From contig JBKHEL010000016.1 in the NCBI GenBank assembly GCA_046540835.1, positions 1-34,380 of the forward strand: 34,380 nt of DNA. The letters run 5' to 3'. Positions 1-7,736 of the stretch are shown piece after piece (position 1 is the stretch's first letter; every line of letters starts with the position of its first letter). A program made the translations under genes and the position numbers. Below the pieces are notes generated by a model. The model was given only the letters and a program-made list of their open reading frames with translations, did not search any database and was not told the origin of the DNA. This DNA comes from Coraliomargarita_B sp046540835. GTDB lineage: Bacteria; Verrucomicrobiota; Verrucomicrobiia; Opitutales; Coraliomargaritaceae.

Positions 1-287
1 CGATTGATTACGTGATACACACCATTCTCCCGCTCGATTCGCAAACTTCGCGGCACACGCCTTACATGGAGTGCTATTTTATTCGGCAAGCTTATTTTAT
101 AGATATATACGGACCCCTTTTTGCTACCCGCAGTATTTTTCAGATCTAAGCCGTCATCTCCCAATTCGCTCTCCAATCGATCCAAAAGCGATGTGATCCC
201 GCTCACATATTGCTGTAAGCCCTCAAGACTCCCATCTACGTTATACAGCCAGAAAAAATGGATTTTTGCTGCATCGGTTTCTGTCAT
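1..287 (-). CDS. Unrecognised partial protein (C-terminus off the left edge)
   Basis: An open frame runs from an ATG at 287 down to base 1 without a stop, giving about 95 residues that begin MTETDAAKIHFFWLYNVDGS. An in-frame TGA lies 9 bases upstream of the ATG, so the start is well defined although no good Shine-Dalgarno is present. The visible part has mixed hydrophobic and charged residues, a stretch rich in Leu, Asp and Glu (GITSLLDRLESELGDDGLDL) and no signal peptide or membrane segment. I do not recognise a family. It lies 52 bases downstream of aroK on the same strand and could be co-transcribed. The DNA is visibly more AT-rich than the neighbouring genes, which suggests an accessory or recently acquired gene. 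Confidence 0.6.
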   Translation of the reverse strand, partial: MTETDAAKIHFFWLYNVDGSLEGLQQYVSGITSLLDRLESELGDDGLDLKNTAGSKKGSVYIYKISLPNKIALHVRRVPRSLRIERENGVYHVIN

Positions 288-339
288 TTTAATTCACGTT
301 TATTCACGTCCATCAACGGTTCAACTCATCATTTTAGGA

Positions 340-924
340 TCATCCCTTACGGGCCGACCGGCCCGGGGCAAACGCAGCGGCAGCCGACCGGTAGCTGCGG
401 ACCATGTTCCGCACAACCTCTTTCATGCTGCGCCCTTCGCTGCTGATGCAAATGCCCGCATCCATGTAGACAGGCTCCCGCTCCGCCAAAAGCGCCCGCA
501 CCCGGGCTTCCGGATCTTCCACGTTCAGCAAGGGCCGATTCTTGTTCCGGCTGGTCCGCTCGATGATACTTTCAGGGGAAGCAAACAGGCAAATCACCAC
601 CCCCTTGGACTTCAGCAAATCCGACATCCCCGGCGGGATCACCAACCCGCCGCCACAGGCCACCACGCAGCCCCGGTCCGGGTGCCCCCGCTCAATAAAC
701 TCCCGCTCCATCTTCCGAAAAGCCGCCTCCCCCGACGCCTCAAAAATTTCCGGTATTTTCTGACCCGCCTGTTGCTCGATCGCCTGATCCGAATCAATGA
801 AACGATACCGCAGCGCCTGCGCGGCCTTTCGCCCGAGGGCAGACTTGCCCACCCCCATGAAACCGACGAGGTAGAGATTTGGTCCTGGTGTTTTGTTGGC
901 TGCACCCATAATTCCCGCCGACAT
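340..924 (-). CDS. aroK: Shikimate kinase
   Basis: Phosphorylates shikimate at the 3-hydroxyl with ATP, the fifth step of the chorismate pathway to aromatic amino acids, in the cytoplasm. The protein shows the family order: a P-loop in LVGFMGVGKSALGRKAA, the shikimate-binding FIDSDQAIE segment, the CGGGLV glycine motif that contacts shikimate, and the ERTSRNKNRPLL lid/arginine region. Length is about 194 residues, slightly longer than the usual 170-180. The frame stays open to a TTG at 954. I prefer ATG 924 because a GGTGGA stretch lies about 8 bases upstream; ATG 909 would also fit. It is divergent from the bifunctional nuclease gene and shares a short promoter region with it. Confidence 0.93.
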   Translation of the reverse strand: MSAGIMGAANKTPGPNLYLVGFMGVGKSALGRKAAQALRYRFIDSDQAIEQQAGQKIPEIFEASGEAAFRKMEREFIERGHPDRGCVVACGGGLVIPPGMSDLLKSKGVVICLFASPESIIERTSRNKNRPLLNVEDPEARVRALLAEREPVYMDAGICISSEGRSMKEVVRNMVRSYRSAAAAFAPGRSARKG

Positions 925-1011
925 TGCAAAATCCACCGAGTCAAGGGCGATCAAAAAGTGACTGGCTTAACACTTGATGCCGCCACGCCGCCGGACTAAG
1001 CTCCGCCCCAT

Positions 1012-1458
1012 ATGGATAAAAATGTGGTCTCCATCCTCGTCAAAGGCGTGATGCCAACATCCAACGGTTGTGCGGTCTTCCTCGGCAATGACGACAAGAC
1101 CTTCGTAATTTACATGGACACCGTGATTGGCGAGGCTATTCAGCGGGCCGTTAGCGGCGAAGAGTCGGAGCGCCCCCTGACCCATGACCTGATGCTGTCG
1201 ATTCTCGATGGATTCAATGCCGAGGTCGAACGGGTCGTGATCAACCAAGTCGAACAAGGCACGTTCTTTGCCCGGTTGATTCTTTCGATGGAAAACGAAC
1301 TGGGGCATAAAATCATCGAGATCGACGCGCGCCCGAGTGATTCGATCGTCCTCGCGCTCGCATCGGGTAAGCCTCTCTATGTCGCCCGCCCGGTCTTTAA
1401 CACGGTGGATGACATGACCGAGATACTGGCGAAAATCCTCCAGCAAAATGAAGAGTGA
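1012..1458 (+). CDS. Bifunctional nuclease family protein (BFN/DUF151)
   Basis: A 148-residue cytoplasmic protein that matches the BFN domain family. The conserved core is visible: GCAVFLGNDDKTFVIYMD, the run RPLTHDLMLSILDGF, and IEIDARPSDSIVLALASGKP, the family's most conserved segment. Members are known in Thermotoga, plants and Bacteroidota. A mixed DNase/RNase activity was reported for a plant homologue, but the bacterial role is unclear. The gene ends just before the dihydrouridine synthase and the two are probably co-transcribed. The start at ATG 1012 is the natural one for the domain. Confidence 0.88.
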   Translation: MDKNVVSILVKGVMPTSNGCAVFLGNDDKTFVIYMDTVIGEAIQRAVSGEESERPLTHDLMLSILDGFNAEVERVVINQVEQGTFFARLILSMENELGHKIIEIDARPSDSIVLALASGKPLYVARPVFNTVDDMTEILAKILQQNEE

Positions 1459-1534
1459 CGCAGGCCGAATCCGTGCCCGGCAGCCTCACGCCGATCCACT
1501 GCTATCCGGCGCTCCCCGAAACCGATCACATCCG

Positions 1535-2611
1535 ATGCCCGAGCCCCAATGCCCGACCTCCGGCATCCCCGCCGGTTCGCTGCCCTGGACTGCACTGGCA
1601 CCGATGCAGGATGTGACCACCCTCCCCTTCATGCGTCTGCTCGGTCGTTACGGCGCACCGGATCTCTTCTTTACCGAATACTTCCGCGTTCACGCCCATT
1701 CGAATCTGGAAAAACACATCGTCGACTCGATCCTCTATCACGGCACCGGCAAGCCGGTCTTCGCTCAGTTGATCGGGGAGAGCCTTCCGAACCTCCGGCG
1801 CACGGTGCGCGAAATCGAAAACAGGCGCCTGCCGGTCGCCGGCATCGATCTGAACATGGGCTGTCCGGCTCCCAAAGTCTATAAGAAAAATGTCGGCGGC
1901 GGGCTCCTCCGGGAACCCGCAAAAATCGACGAGGTGCTGGGCTGCCTGCGCTCGGCAGTCACCGGCCGCTTCACCGTGAAAATGCGTATCGGCTTCGAGG
2001 ATGATCGCCACTTCGAAACCATCCTCGGCTTGATCGAAAAACACCGGGTCGACCTCCTCAGTCTCCACGCCCGAACCGTCAAGGAAGCCTATCGCAGCGA
2101 AGTGCACTACGATTATATCCGCCGCGCAGCTGCCCGCCTCCGCTGCCCCGTCCTGGCCAATGGCAACATCACCTCGGTGGCAAAAGGCCAAAAAGTCCTC
2201 GAGGAGACCGCAAGCGCAGGACTGATGATCGGCCGCCACAGTATCCGGAACCCGTGGATCTTCCGTCAGCTCCGTGAGCACTTCGCAGGTCAGCCGATTT
2301 TTCGGCCGACGCTGGCCGACGTCCGCCAGTATATTGAAGACCTCTTCCAGGCGACCAGCCAGCCCGACCGCACGGGCCGCTTCCACGTCAACCACATGAA
2401 AAAATTCCTCAATTTTGTGGGCCTGAGCGTCGATACCGACGGGCGCTTCCTCCATGACATGCGCCGCGCCCGGTCAAAAGCTGATCTGGACCGCATCTGC
2501 GACGAACATCTACTGCATGAGGGCCGCGACCGAGCGCTTTTCCCGGAAGAGCCGATCAGAGGACTGGTCGCCCGACCCAATTGCGAAACCGCTCAGGGCT
2601 GCGCACTCTGA
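1535..2611 (+). CDS. tRNA-dihydrouridine synthase (Dus family)
   Basis: FMN- and NADPH-dependent reductase that converts specific uridines of tRNA to dihydrouridine. Family landmarks: the N-terminal LAPMQDVTTLPF flavin-barrel strand, DLNMGCPAPKV carrying the catalytic proton-donor Cys, KMRIGF, LLSLHARTVKEAY, the NGNI strand and IGRHSIRNPWIF phosphate-binding region, then a helical C-terminal tRNA-binding domain. The open frame extends to ATG 1448, overlapping the preceding gene by 11 bases. The extra 29 residues look non-conserved and Arg-rich, and ATG 1535 puts the barrel start near the usual position, so I chose it; neither has a clear Shine-Dalgarno. Which Dus subfamily and which uridine are not decidable from the sequence alone. 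Confidence 0.92.
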   Translation: MPEPQCPTSGIPAGSLPWTALAPMQDVTTLPFMRLLGRYGAPDLFFTEYFRVHAHSNLEKHIVDSILYHGTGKPVFAQLIGESLPNLRRTVREIENRRLPVAGIDLNMGCPAPKVYKKNVGGGLLREPAKIDEVLGCLRSAVTGRFTVKMRIGFEDDRHFETILGLIEKHRVDLLSLHARTVKEAYRSEVHYDYIRRAAARLRCPVLANGNITSVAKGQKVLEETASAGLMIGRHSIRNPWIFRQLREHFAGQPIFRPTLADVRQYIEDLFQATSQPDRTGRFHVNHMKKFLNFVGLSVDTDGRFLHDMRRARSKADLDRICDEHLLHEGRDRALFPEEPIRGLVARPNCETAQGCAL

Positions 2612-2693
2612 ATACAAGCTCTTCTTTTCCACTTCAACCGCCTTCTCCAGACCCGAAAGCAACCTGCTGCCAAATCAGATTCGCTGCTCACTG

Positions 2694-2712
2694 CGATTCT
2701 ACACGATTCTAC
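2694..2712. repeat. Tandem 9-mer direct repeat upstream of sucC
   Basis: CGATTCTAC occurs twice, ten bases apart (2694-2702 and 2704-2712), in the 187-base gap between dus and sucC. The gap must contain the sucCD promoter, but I see no clear -10/-35 pair. The one-turn spacing could suit a regulator site; this is only a suggestion. Confidence 0.4.
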
Positions 2713-2798
2713 CGTAAATTTAACTCTGAAAGTGATTGCACGCACCCCCAGTTGTGCGCACCCTTCCAACCTTTCAATCACATCAGCACAAATCAACC

Positions 2799-3986
2799 AT
2801 GAACATCCACGAGTATCAAGCAAAACGGCTTTTCCAGGAATACGGTGTGCCAGTCCCCAAAGGCTACGCCGCTCAAACCTCCCGCGAAGTCGAGACCGCA
2901 CTTTCACATCTGGGCGGCGATGACACCATCGTCGTCAAAGCGCAGATCCACGCGGGTGGACGCGGCAAAGGAACTTTTACCGACGGCTACGAGGGTGGTG
3001 TCAAACTCTGCAAGGGCCGCGAAGCAGCTCTTGAAGCGGCCAACCGTATGCTGGATAACACGCTGGTGACGAAACAAACCAGCCCCGCCGGACGTAAAGT
3101 TCAGACGATTTACTTCACCGAAGCCTGCGACATCGCCCACGAATATTATCTGGCGATCGTGCTGGACCGCGAGACGGCCCAGTCCGTGATTATCGCCTCG
3201 ACCGAGGGCGGGATGGACATCGAGGAGGTCGCCGAAAAAACCCCGGAGAAAATTACCCGGGTCCCGATTTCACCGACTATGGGCCTCCGCCACCACCACT
3301 GCCGGCGGGTCGCTTTCGAGCTCGGTTTCTCGGGTGAGCAGGTCAAACAATTTGCCCGCATCCTCACTGGCCTCTACAAGCTCTTCTGGGAAAAGAACGC
3401 GATGCTGGTCGAAGTCAACCCGCTGATCACCACACCGTCGGGCCAGATCATGGCACTCGATGCGAAGGTCTCCTTCGACAGCAACTCCATCTTCCAGCAC
3501 CCCGAAATCCAACAACTGCGCGACCTCAACGAAGAGGACCCGAAGGAGGTCGAAGCCTCCAAACACAATCTGTCCTACATCGCCCTGGACGGAAACATAG
3601 CCTGCATGGTCAATGGGGCCGGACTGGCGATGGCCACCATGGACATCATCAAAAGCCAGGGGGGGGACCCCGCCAACTTCCTCGACGTCGGCGGGGGCGC
3701 AAATGAGGACCAGGTTACCGCAGCATTCAAAATCATCGTTTCAGACCCCAAGGTGAAGGGTATCCTGGTCAACATCTTCGGCGGGATCATGAAGTGCGAT
3801 GTCATCGCCCGGGGGATCGTCTCCGCTGCCAAGAATGTCGACATCAAGGTGCCCCTCGTCGTCCGCCTCGAAGGCACAAATGTCGAAGCCGGCAAGGCGA
3901 TCCTCAAAGAAAGCGGCGTCGCCCTCACACCCGCCGATAGCCTCGCCGAGGCAGCCGAAATCATCGTCAAACAAGTCAACGGCTAA
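2799..3986 (+). CDS. sucC: Succinyl-CoA synthetase (ADP/GDP-forming), beta subunit
   Basis: Beta subunit of the TCA-cycle enzyme that interconverts succinyl-CoA and succinate with substrate-level nucleotide phosphorylation. The protein starts MNIHEYQAKRLFQEYGVPVP, the family's N-terminus, and has the ATP-grasp region (VVKAQIHAGGRGKGTF), the EVNPLI metal/nucleotide motif and the C-terminal phosphohistidine-facing domain (LDVGGGANEDQV, NIFGGIMKCDVIA). Length is 395 residues against about 388 in E. coli. The frame is open to an upstream ATG at 2736, but the family N-terminus places the true start at 2799. sucD follows 36 bases later. Confidence 0.97.
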   Translation: MNIHEYQAKRLFQEYGVPVPKGYAAQTSREVETALSHLGGDDTIVVKAQIHAGGRGKGTFTDGYEGGVKLCKGREAALEAANRMLDNTLVTKQTSPAGRKVQTIYFTEACDIAHEYYLAIVLDRETAQSVIIASTEGGMDIEEVAEKTPEKITRVPISPTMGLRHHHCRRVAFELGFSGEQVKQFARILTGLYKLFWEKNAMLVEVNPLITTPSGQIMALDAKVSFDSNSIFQHPEIQQLRDLNEEDPKEVEASKHNLSYIALDGNIACMVNGAGLAMATMDIIKSQGGDPANFLDVGGGANEDQVTAAFKIIVSDPKVKGILVNIFGGIMKCDVIARGIVSAAKNVDIKVPLVVRLEGTNVEAGKAILKESGVALTPADSLAEAAEIIVKQVNG

Positions 3987-4022
3987 GCCCCCAAAACTTC
4001 CAATTTCCAAAAATAAGATCCA

Positions 4023-4907
4023 ATGAGTATTCTGGTCAATAAAGATACGCGCCTTGTCGTGCAGGGCATCACCGGTAAGACAGGCACCTTCCACGCGCAG
4101 CAATGCCTGGAGTATGGCACCAACATCGTCGCCGGGGTGACCCCGGGCAAAGGTGGCAACCTCTGGGAAGACAAAGTCCCGGTCTGCAACACCGTCGCCG
4201 AAGCCGTCCAGGAACACGGGGCAAATGCCTCCGTGATCTTCGTTCCGCCTCCCTTCGCAGCGGATTCCATCCTCGAAGCGATCGAAGCCGAGGTTCCGCT
4301 GGTCATCTGCATCACCGAAGGCATCCCCGTGAGAGATATGGCCGAAGTGCGCCGCCGCCTCTACTTCCACAACACCAAGACCCGCCTGATCGGGCCGAAC
4401 TGCCCCGGCATCATCACCCCCGGCGAATGCAAGATCGGCATCATGCCGGGCTACATTCACAAGCCCGGCCGTGTCGGCGTCGTCTCCCGCTCGGGTACGC
4501 TCACCTACGAAGCAGTCTGGCAACTCACCCAGCGCGGGCACGGCCAGTCGACTTGTATCGGAATCGGCGGCGACCCGATTAACGGGACTTCGCAGACCGA
4601 TGCCGTGCGCATGTTCAACGAAGACCCGGACACGGATGCCATCATCATGATTGGTGAAATTGGCGGCAGCGCGGAAGAGGATGCCTGCGCCTACATTAAA
4701 GAACACTGCAAAAAACCGGTCGCCGGCTTTATCGCAGGGGCCTCGGCACCGAAGGGCCGGACCATGGGTCACGCCGGTGCCATCGTCTCCGCCAGCGGTG
4801 CCGGCACAGCCGAAGCCAAGTTTGCCGCCATGGAGGACGCCGGCGTCTCGGTTGCCAACAATCCATCGGAAATCGCGGACGCACTCCTGCGCATCTACAA
4901 AGGCTGA
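4023..4907 (+). CDS. sucD: Succinyl-CoA synthetase, alpha subunit
   Basis: CoA-binding and phosphohistidine-carrying subunit, partner of SucC. The N-terminal Rossmann CoA-binding domain (LVVQGITGKTGTFHAQQ) is followed by IGPNCPGIITPGECKIGIMP and the SRSGTLTYEA loop. The active-site His lies in TMGHAGAIVS at about residue 250. Length is 294 residues against about 289 typical. It is the second gene of a sucCD operon and convergent with tonB, with 38 bases between the two stops and no convincing terminator. Confidence 0.97.
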   Translation: MSILVNKDTRLVVQGITGKTGTFHAQQCLEYGTNIVAGVTPGKGGNLWEDKVPVCNTVAEAVQEHGANASVIFVPPPFAADSILEAIEAEVPLVICITEGIPVRDMAEVRRRLYFHNTKTRLIGPNCPGIITPGECKIGIMPGYIHKPGRVGVVSRSGTLTYEAVWQLTQRGHGQSTCIGIGGDPINGTSQTDAVRMFNEDPDTDAIIMIGEIGGSAEEDACAYIKEHCKKPVAGFIAGASAPKGRTMGHAGAIVSASGAGTAEAKFAAMEDAGVSVANNPSEIADALLRIYKG

Positions 4908-4945
4908 ACTGCGGCCGGTCCCGGCGGTTGGCGGTTAAGGTGCAA

Positions 4946-5722
4946 TCACTGCGCCAGGCGAAGCGTCATCGTGAATACGTGCGATTGCCCGGTGGGCGTT
5001 GGCCCGGCGGAGCGAACGCGCTGGAAAGCAGCGAGCACGGACTGGTCGAAGTTCTGATTCCCTGACCGGCGCTCCAGCCGCACATTCGAAAGACGCCCAC
5101 TGGCCGATACCTCAAACAAGACGGTCACTGCAATCTCCATCCCGGCCAGGCCCTCCGGCTTGTCCCAGGCTGCATCGATGCGGGCGCGCAACTTCGAGTT
5201 GTAGCTGGCGAGCTCCGAGCGCTCGGAGGATGTCAACTGCCGGGGTCCGGGATTGGATGGGCTGGGGTTCGATGGCACGACCAATCGCGGCACGTCGATT
5301 TGTGGCACGGTGACGCTCGGGCGCCTCGTGCTCGCACGGGCCGGTTGCCGCGGCTTGGGCTCGCCATACTGCTTGCGGAATTCCTCCCGTGTGATCAACT
5401 TCGGCCGCTGGGGCTCGGGTTCGGGCGGTTGCCGCTGCGGCTCCGGCTCGGGCTCGGGCGGTTGCCGCTGCGGCTCGGGCTCGGGTTCGGGGGTCACTAG
5501 ATCGGGCACCGCAGGCAGCTCAGGAACCTGCACTTCGGGTTCCGGCGCCGGGGCATCAGTCGCGGCCTGCTCGGCAGCGGGTGCCGAAACCATCTCAAAA
5601 ACATGCGCTTCCTCCTTCGGCTTCAACGCTTCCAGGATCGTCCCGAGAAAAAGACCGAAAAGCACCACCAGATGAAGAATGACCGAAGTCCAAAAGGGCT
5701 GATTCCTCGGCAAGCGCATCAC
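4946..5722 (-). CDS. tonB: TonB/TolA-type energy transducer
   Basis: A 258-residue periplasm-spanning protein. One N-terminal membrane anchor (about residues 11-31) is followed by a Pro/Glu/Arg-rich linker with an 11-residue repeat (QRQPPEPEPEP) and a C-terminal TonB/TolA-like domain (IAVTVLFEVSASGRLSNVRL ... FDQSVLAAFQRV). It should transmit proton-motive force from ExbB/ExbD to outer-membrane receptors, or act in a Tol-like envelope role. The start overlaps the exbD stop by 4 bases. The C-terminal pattern also fits TolA-type proteins; no TolB or Pal gene is nearby, so I favour a TonB-type system. Confidence 0.85.
   Translation of the reverse strand: MMRLPRNQPFWTSVILHLVVLFGLFLGTILEALKPKEEAHVFEMVSAPAAEQAATDAPAPEPEVQVPELPAVPDLVTPEPEPEPQRQPPEPEPEPQRQPPEPEPQRPKLITREEFRKQYGEPKPRQPARASTRRPSVTVPQIDVPRLVVPSNPSPSNPGPRQLTSSERSELASYNSKLRARIDAAWDKPEGLAGMEIAVTVLFEVSASGRLSNVRLERRSGNQNFDQSVLAAFQRVRSAGPTPTGQSHVFTMTLRLAQ
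5425..5490. repeat. 33-bp tandem repeat inside tonB
   Basis: Two adjacent 33-bp units (5425-5457 and 5458-5490) differ at two positions and encode the 11-residue Pro-Glu-Arg linker repeat of the TonB-like protein. Partial copies flank them. The unit keeps the reading frame, so copy-number change would lengthen or shorten the periplasmic linker. Confidence 0.8.
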
Positions 5723-6132
5723 TCCACTTTCGTATCGAGGCTGATCCTCGAAAGTTCGCGCTGCTTGATCAGGTCGACCACCGTAATCACTTCCTGGTAG
5801 GGCAGGCTCGCATCGCCCCGCAGACTCAGCACCGGTGGATCCGGGTCCATGGCCATCGTGTCCAGCAAATCAGCCAACTCCTGACGGCTGACCCGCTCTT
5901 CCCCCCAGTAATAATCTCCGGCCCGGTTGATCGAAATCGACTGAAAGTCCTCGCGGCTTTCCGCTTGCTGCTTCGCCGCTTCCACGGGCAAGTTGACCTC
6001 AATCGTCTGCTCCAGCAGGGGCGTCGTGATCATAAATATAATCAGCAGTGCAAAGGCCAGATCGATCAACGGCGTCACATTAATCTCCGTCAGGGCGGAG
6101 AGCCGGTCTTTGCGATGGAAGGTTCGGGCCAT
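5719..6132 (-). CDS. exbD: Biopolymer transport protein ExbD/TolR
   Basis: A 137-residue single-span inner-membrane protein of the proton channel. The N-terminus TEINVTPLIDLAFALLIIFM carries the membrane helix with the conserved proton-relay Asp (about D24). The rest is the small periplasmic domain. It sits between exbB (25-base gap) and tonB (4-base overlap) in a three-gene operon. Confidence 0.93.
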   Translation of the reverse strand: MARTFHRKDRLSALTEINVTPLIDLAFALLIIFMITTPLLEQTIEVNLPVEAAKQQAESREDFQSISINRAGDYYWGEERVSRQELADLLDTMAMDPDPPVLSLRGDASLPYQEVITVVDLIKQRELSRISLDTKVE

Positions 6133-6157
6133 ATTCTAAAAACTGCTCCAAAATCCG

Positions 6158-6922
6158 TTAGTCCGAGGCGTCTTTCGATTCGAGTTCGATCCGGTCGGCG
6201 ATGATGCTGGCAAAGTTCTCCAACTCGACCACCGCGATCTTGCTTTGCTGGAGCAGATAGTTGTAGCCGAAGACAGAGGGAATCGCCACAACGAGGCCCG
6301 CCACAGTGGTCAGCAACGCACCGGAGACCCCGGGCGCGAGCCCCTGCAAGCTCGCCGACTGGGCCCCGGCCATGCTCCCGAAAGCATCCATCACCCCCCA
6401 AACCGTTCCCAATAGCCCGAGGAAGGGTGCCCCGGTGACGATCGAGCCGAGCATCAACATCTTCGACTCGTAGCGGATCGTCTCCTCGGCGACTGCCCGC
6501 TGGAGCGCATTCTCGACGTGCCCCATCCGCAGCTTCGCCCGGTGCGTGTCCGGCGAGGTCAGTTCACTGCCGTAGCGAAAGAAGGCCGTGATGGCCTCCC
6601 GCATCATATTATAGTAAGTGCCGCTGCCCTTGCCGGGGCGCTCCGGATCCAGCGACAACCAATGCCCCTGCTGATCCAACAAACGCTCATAACGCCGGTT
6701 TTGCGAGCGCAGCTTGGAGAGGTCAAGATACTTCCCCAGCATCACCGTCCACGCGACGATGCTGAAGATCCCGAGAATTAGAATGACCACCTTTCCGGCG
6801 ACATTCGACTGGGCAAAATAGGTAAAAACATTCGGCCCGGAAGCCGCCTGGATAAGAATTGAGTCAAATAGGTGCGTGAACGTCATCGGCATAGTCAAAA
6901 GCTGTCCAGTCATTCGACCCAT
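6158..6922 (-). CDS. exbB: MotA/TolQ/ExbB proton-channel protein
   Basis: A 254-residue inner-membrane protein with three membrane segments: one near residues 45-65 (VVILILGIFSIVAWTVMLGKYL) and two in the conserved C-terminal block (MLGSIVTGAPFLGLLGTVWGVMDAF ... LLTTVAGLVVAIPSVFGYNYL). It forms the pentameric channel around ExbD that powers the TonB-like protein. ATG 6922 is preceded by AAGG at usable spacing; ATG 6892 or 6886 are alternatives. The 131 bases upstream (6923-7053) hold no gene and must carry the operon promoter. No TonB-dependent receptor is encoded nearby. Confidence 0.93.
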   Translation of the reverse strand: MGRMTGQLLTMPMTFTHLFDSILIQAASGPNVFTYFAQSNVAGKVVILILGIFSIVAWTVMLGKYLDLSKLRSQNRRYERLLDQQGHWLSLDPERPGKGSGTYYNMMREAITAFFRYGSELTSPDTHRAKLRMGHVENALQRAVAEETIRYESKMLMLGSIVTGAPFLGLLGTVWGVMDAFGSMAGAQSASLQGLAPGVSGALLTTVAGLVVAIPSVFGYNYLLQQSKIAVVELENFASIIADRIELESKDASD

Positions 6923-7053
6923 GACAAGCCTTGCTGTTCAAACTCTGATGGAAGAATTCGAAAATCGGCTGGCTTTACCCCGCCCCGCGAGGCACAGAAG
7001 CAACAGCCTTCGCCCAATTCCGGTGCCCCATCTGCGCTCTCCGGCGTCAACCT

Positions 7054-7644
7054 TCAGCGCTCTCCGAAGAGTTTCTCCACATACTTCGCGATCAAGTCGT
7101 ATTCCAGATTCACCCGGTCGCCGGGCTTTTTTGTATGCAGATTCGTGATCTCCATCGTGTGCGGAATCAGCCAGATCGCAAAGCCCGTCGCATCGACTTC
7201 GGCCACAGTTAACGAGATCCCGTCGACAGTGATCGAGCCCTTGTGGACAATATACTTCAAGCTGCCGGCATCGGGCTTGATTCGGAAAAACCGGTCCTTA
7301 CCCCGCGGTTCAATCGCCTCGATCACCCCCGTGCCGTCGACGTGACCCGACACAAAATGCCCCCCCATCCGCGTCGTCGGCAGGAGCGCCCGCTCCAGGT
7401 TCACTAGACCACCCGGCCCAATACCCTCGATCGAGGTCAGCCGAACGCTCTCAGCGAGCAAATCAAATGCAATGCGCTGCCCGTCAATCGCAACGACCGT
7501 CAAACAACAGCCATTGACCGCCACGCTGTCGCCCAGCTTGAGACCTTTCACCACCTCTTCCACCTCCAGCACCAGCCGCCAGGCCTGCGCTGCTTCCTCA
7601 AAGGAGACCACCGTCCCCGTTTCCTCGACAATTCCTGTAAACAT
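7054..7644 (-). CDS. ribE: Riboflavin synthase, alpha chain
   Basis: Dismutates two 6,7-dimethyl-8-ribityllumazine molecules into riboflavin and the ribitylamino-uracil precursor. The protein starts MFTGIVEETGTV, the hallmark N-terminus, and has two lumazine-binding barrels. The second begins GGHFVSGHVDGTG, and SLTVAEV appears in the second half. Length is 196 residues, close to the usual 200-215. It stands alone here, away from other rib genes. The 92 bases upstream are too short for an FMN riboswitch and show none of its conserved core. Confidence 0.95.
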   Translation of the reverse strand: MFTGIVEETGTVVSFEEAAQAWRLVLEVEEVVKGLKLGDSVAVNGCCLTVVAIDGQRIAFDLLAESVRLTSIEGIGPGGLVNLERALLPTTRMGGHFVSGHVDGTGVIEAIEPRGKDRFFRIKPDAGSLKYIVHKGSITVDGISLTVAEVDATGFAIWLIPHTMEITNLHTKKPGDRVNLEYDLIAKYVEKLFGER

Positions 7645-7736
7645 AAGCGTTAAAGATAGATTGCAGGCTTCAAGAGAAAGCTGGCACCGGCGAGGTCAAT
7701 AGCGGAATTTGCGCAATAGAATCAAAACCCCCGAAA

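Noticed and set aside
121..999. 292-codon open frame on the plus strand over the aroK region
   Set aside because: It covers aroK in antisense and the minus-strand gene at 1-287. The product is Pro/Arg/His-rich with no domain.
1526..2455. 309-codon open frame on the minus strand within dus
   Set aside because: It is a shadow of the dihydrouridine synthase, whose NMGCP motif lies on the plus strand.
3741..4772. 343-codon open frame on the minus strand across sucC and sucD
   Set aside because: It is antisense to two well-supported genes and reads as a low-complexity Asp/Gly/Ala shadow.
7645..7736. FMN riboswitch upstream of ribE
   Set aside because: The gap is only 92 bases and lacks the conserved RFN-element core.
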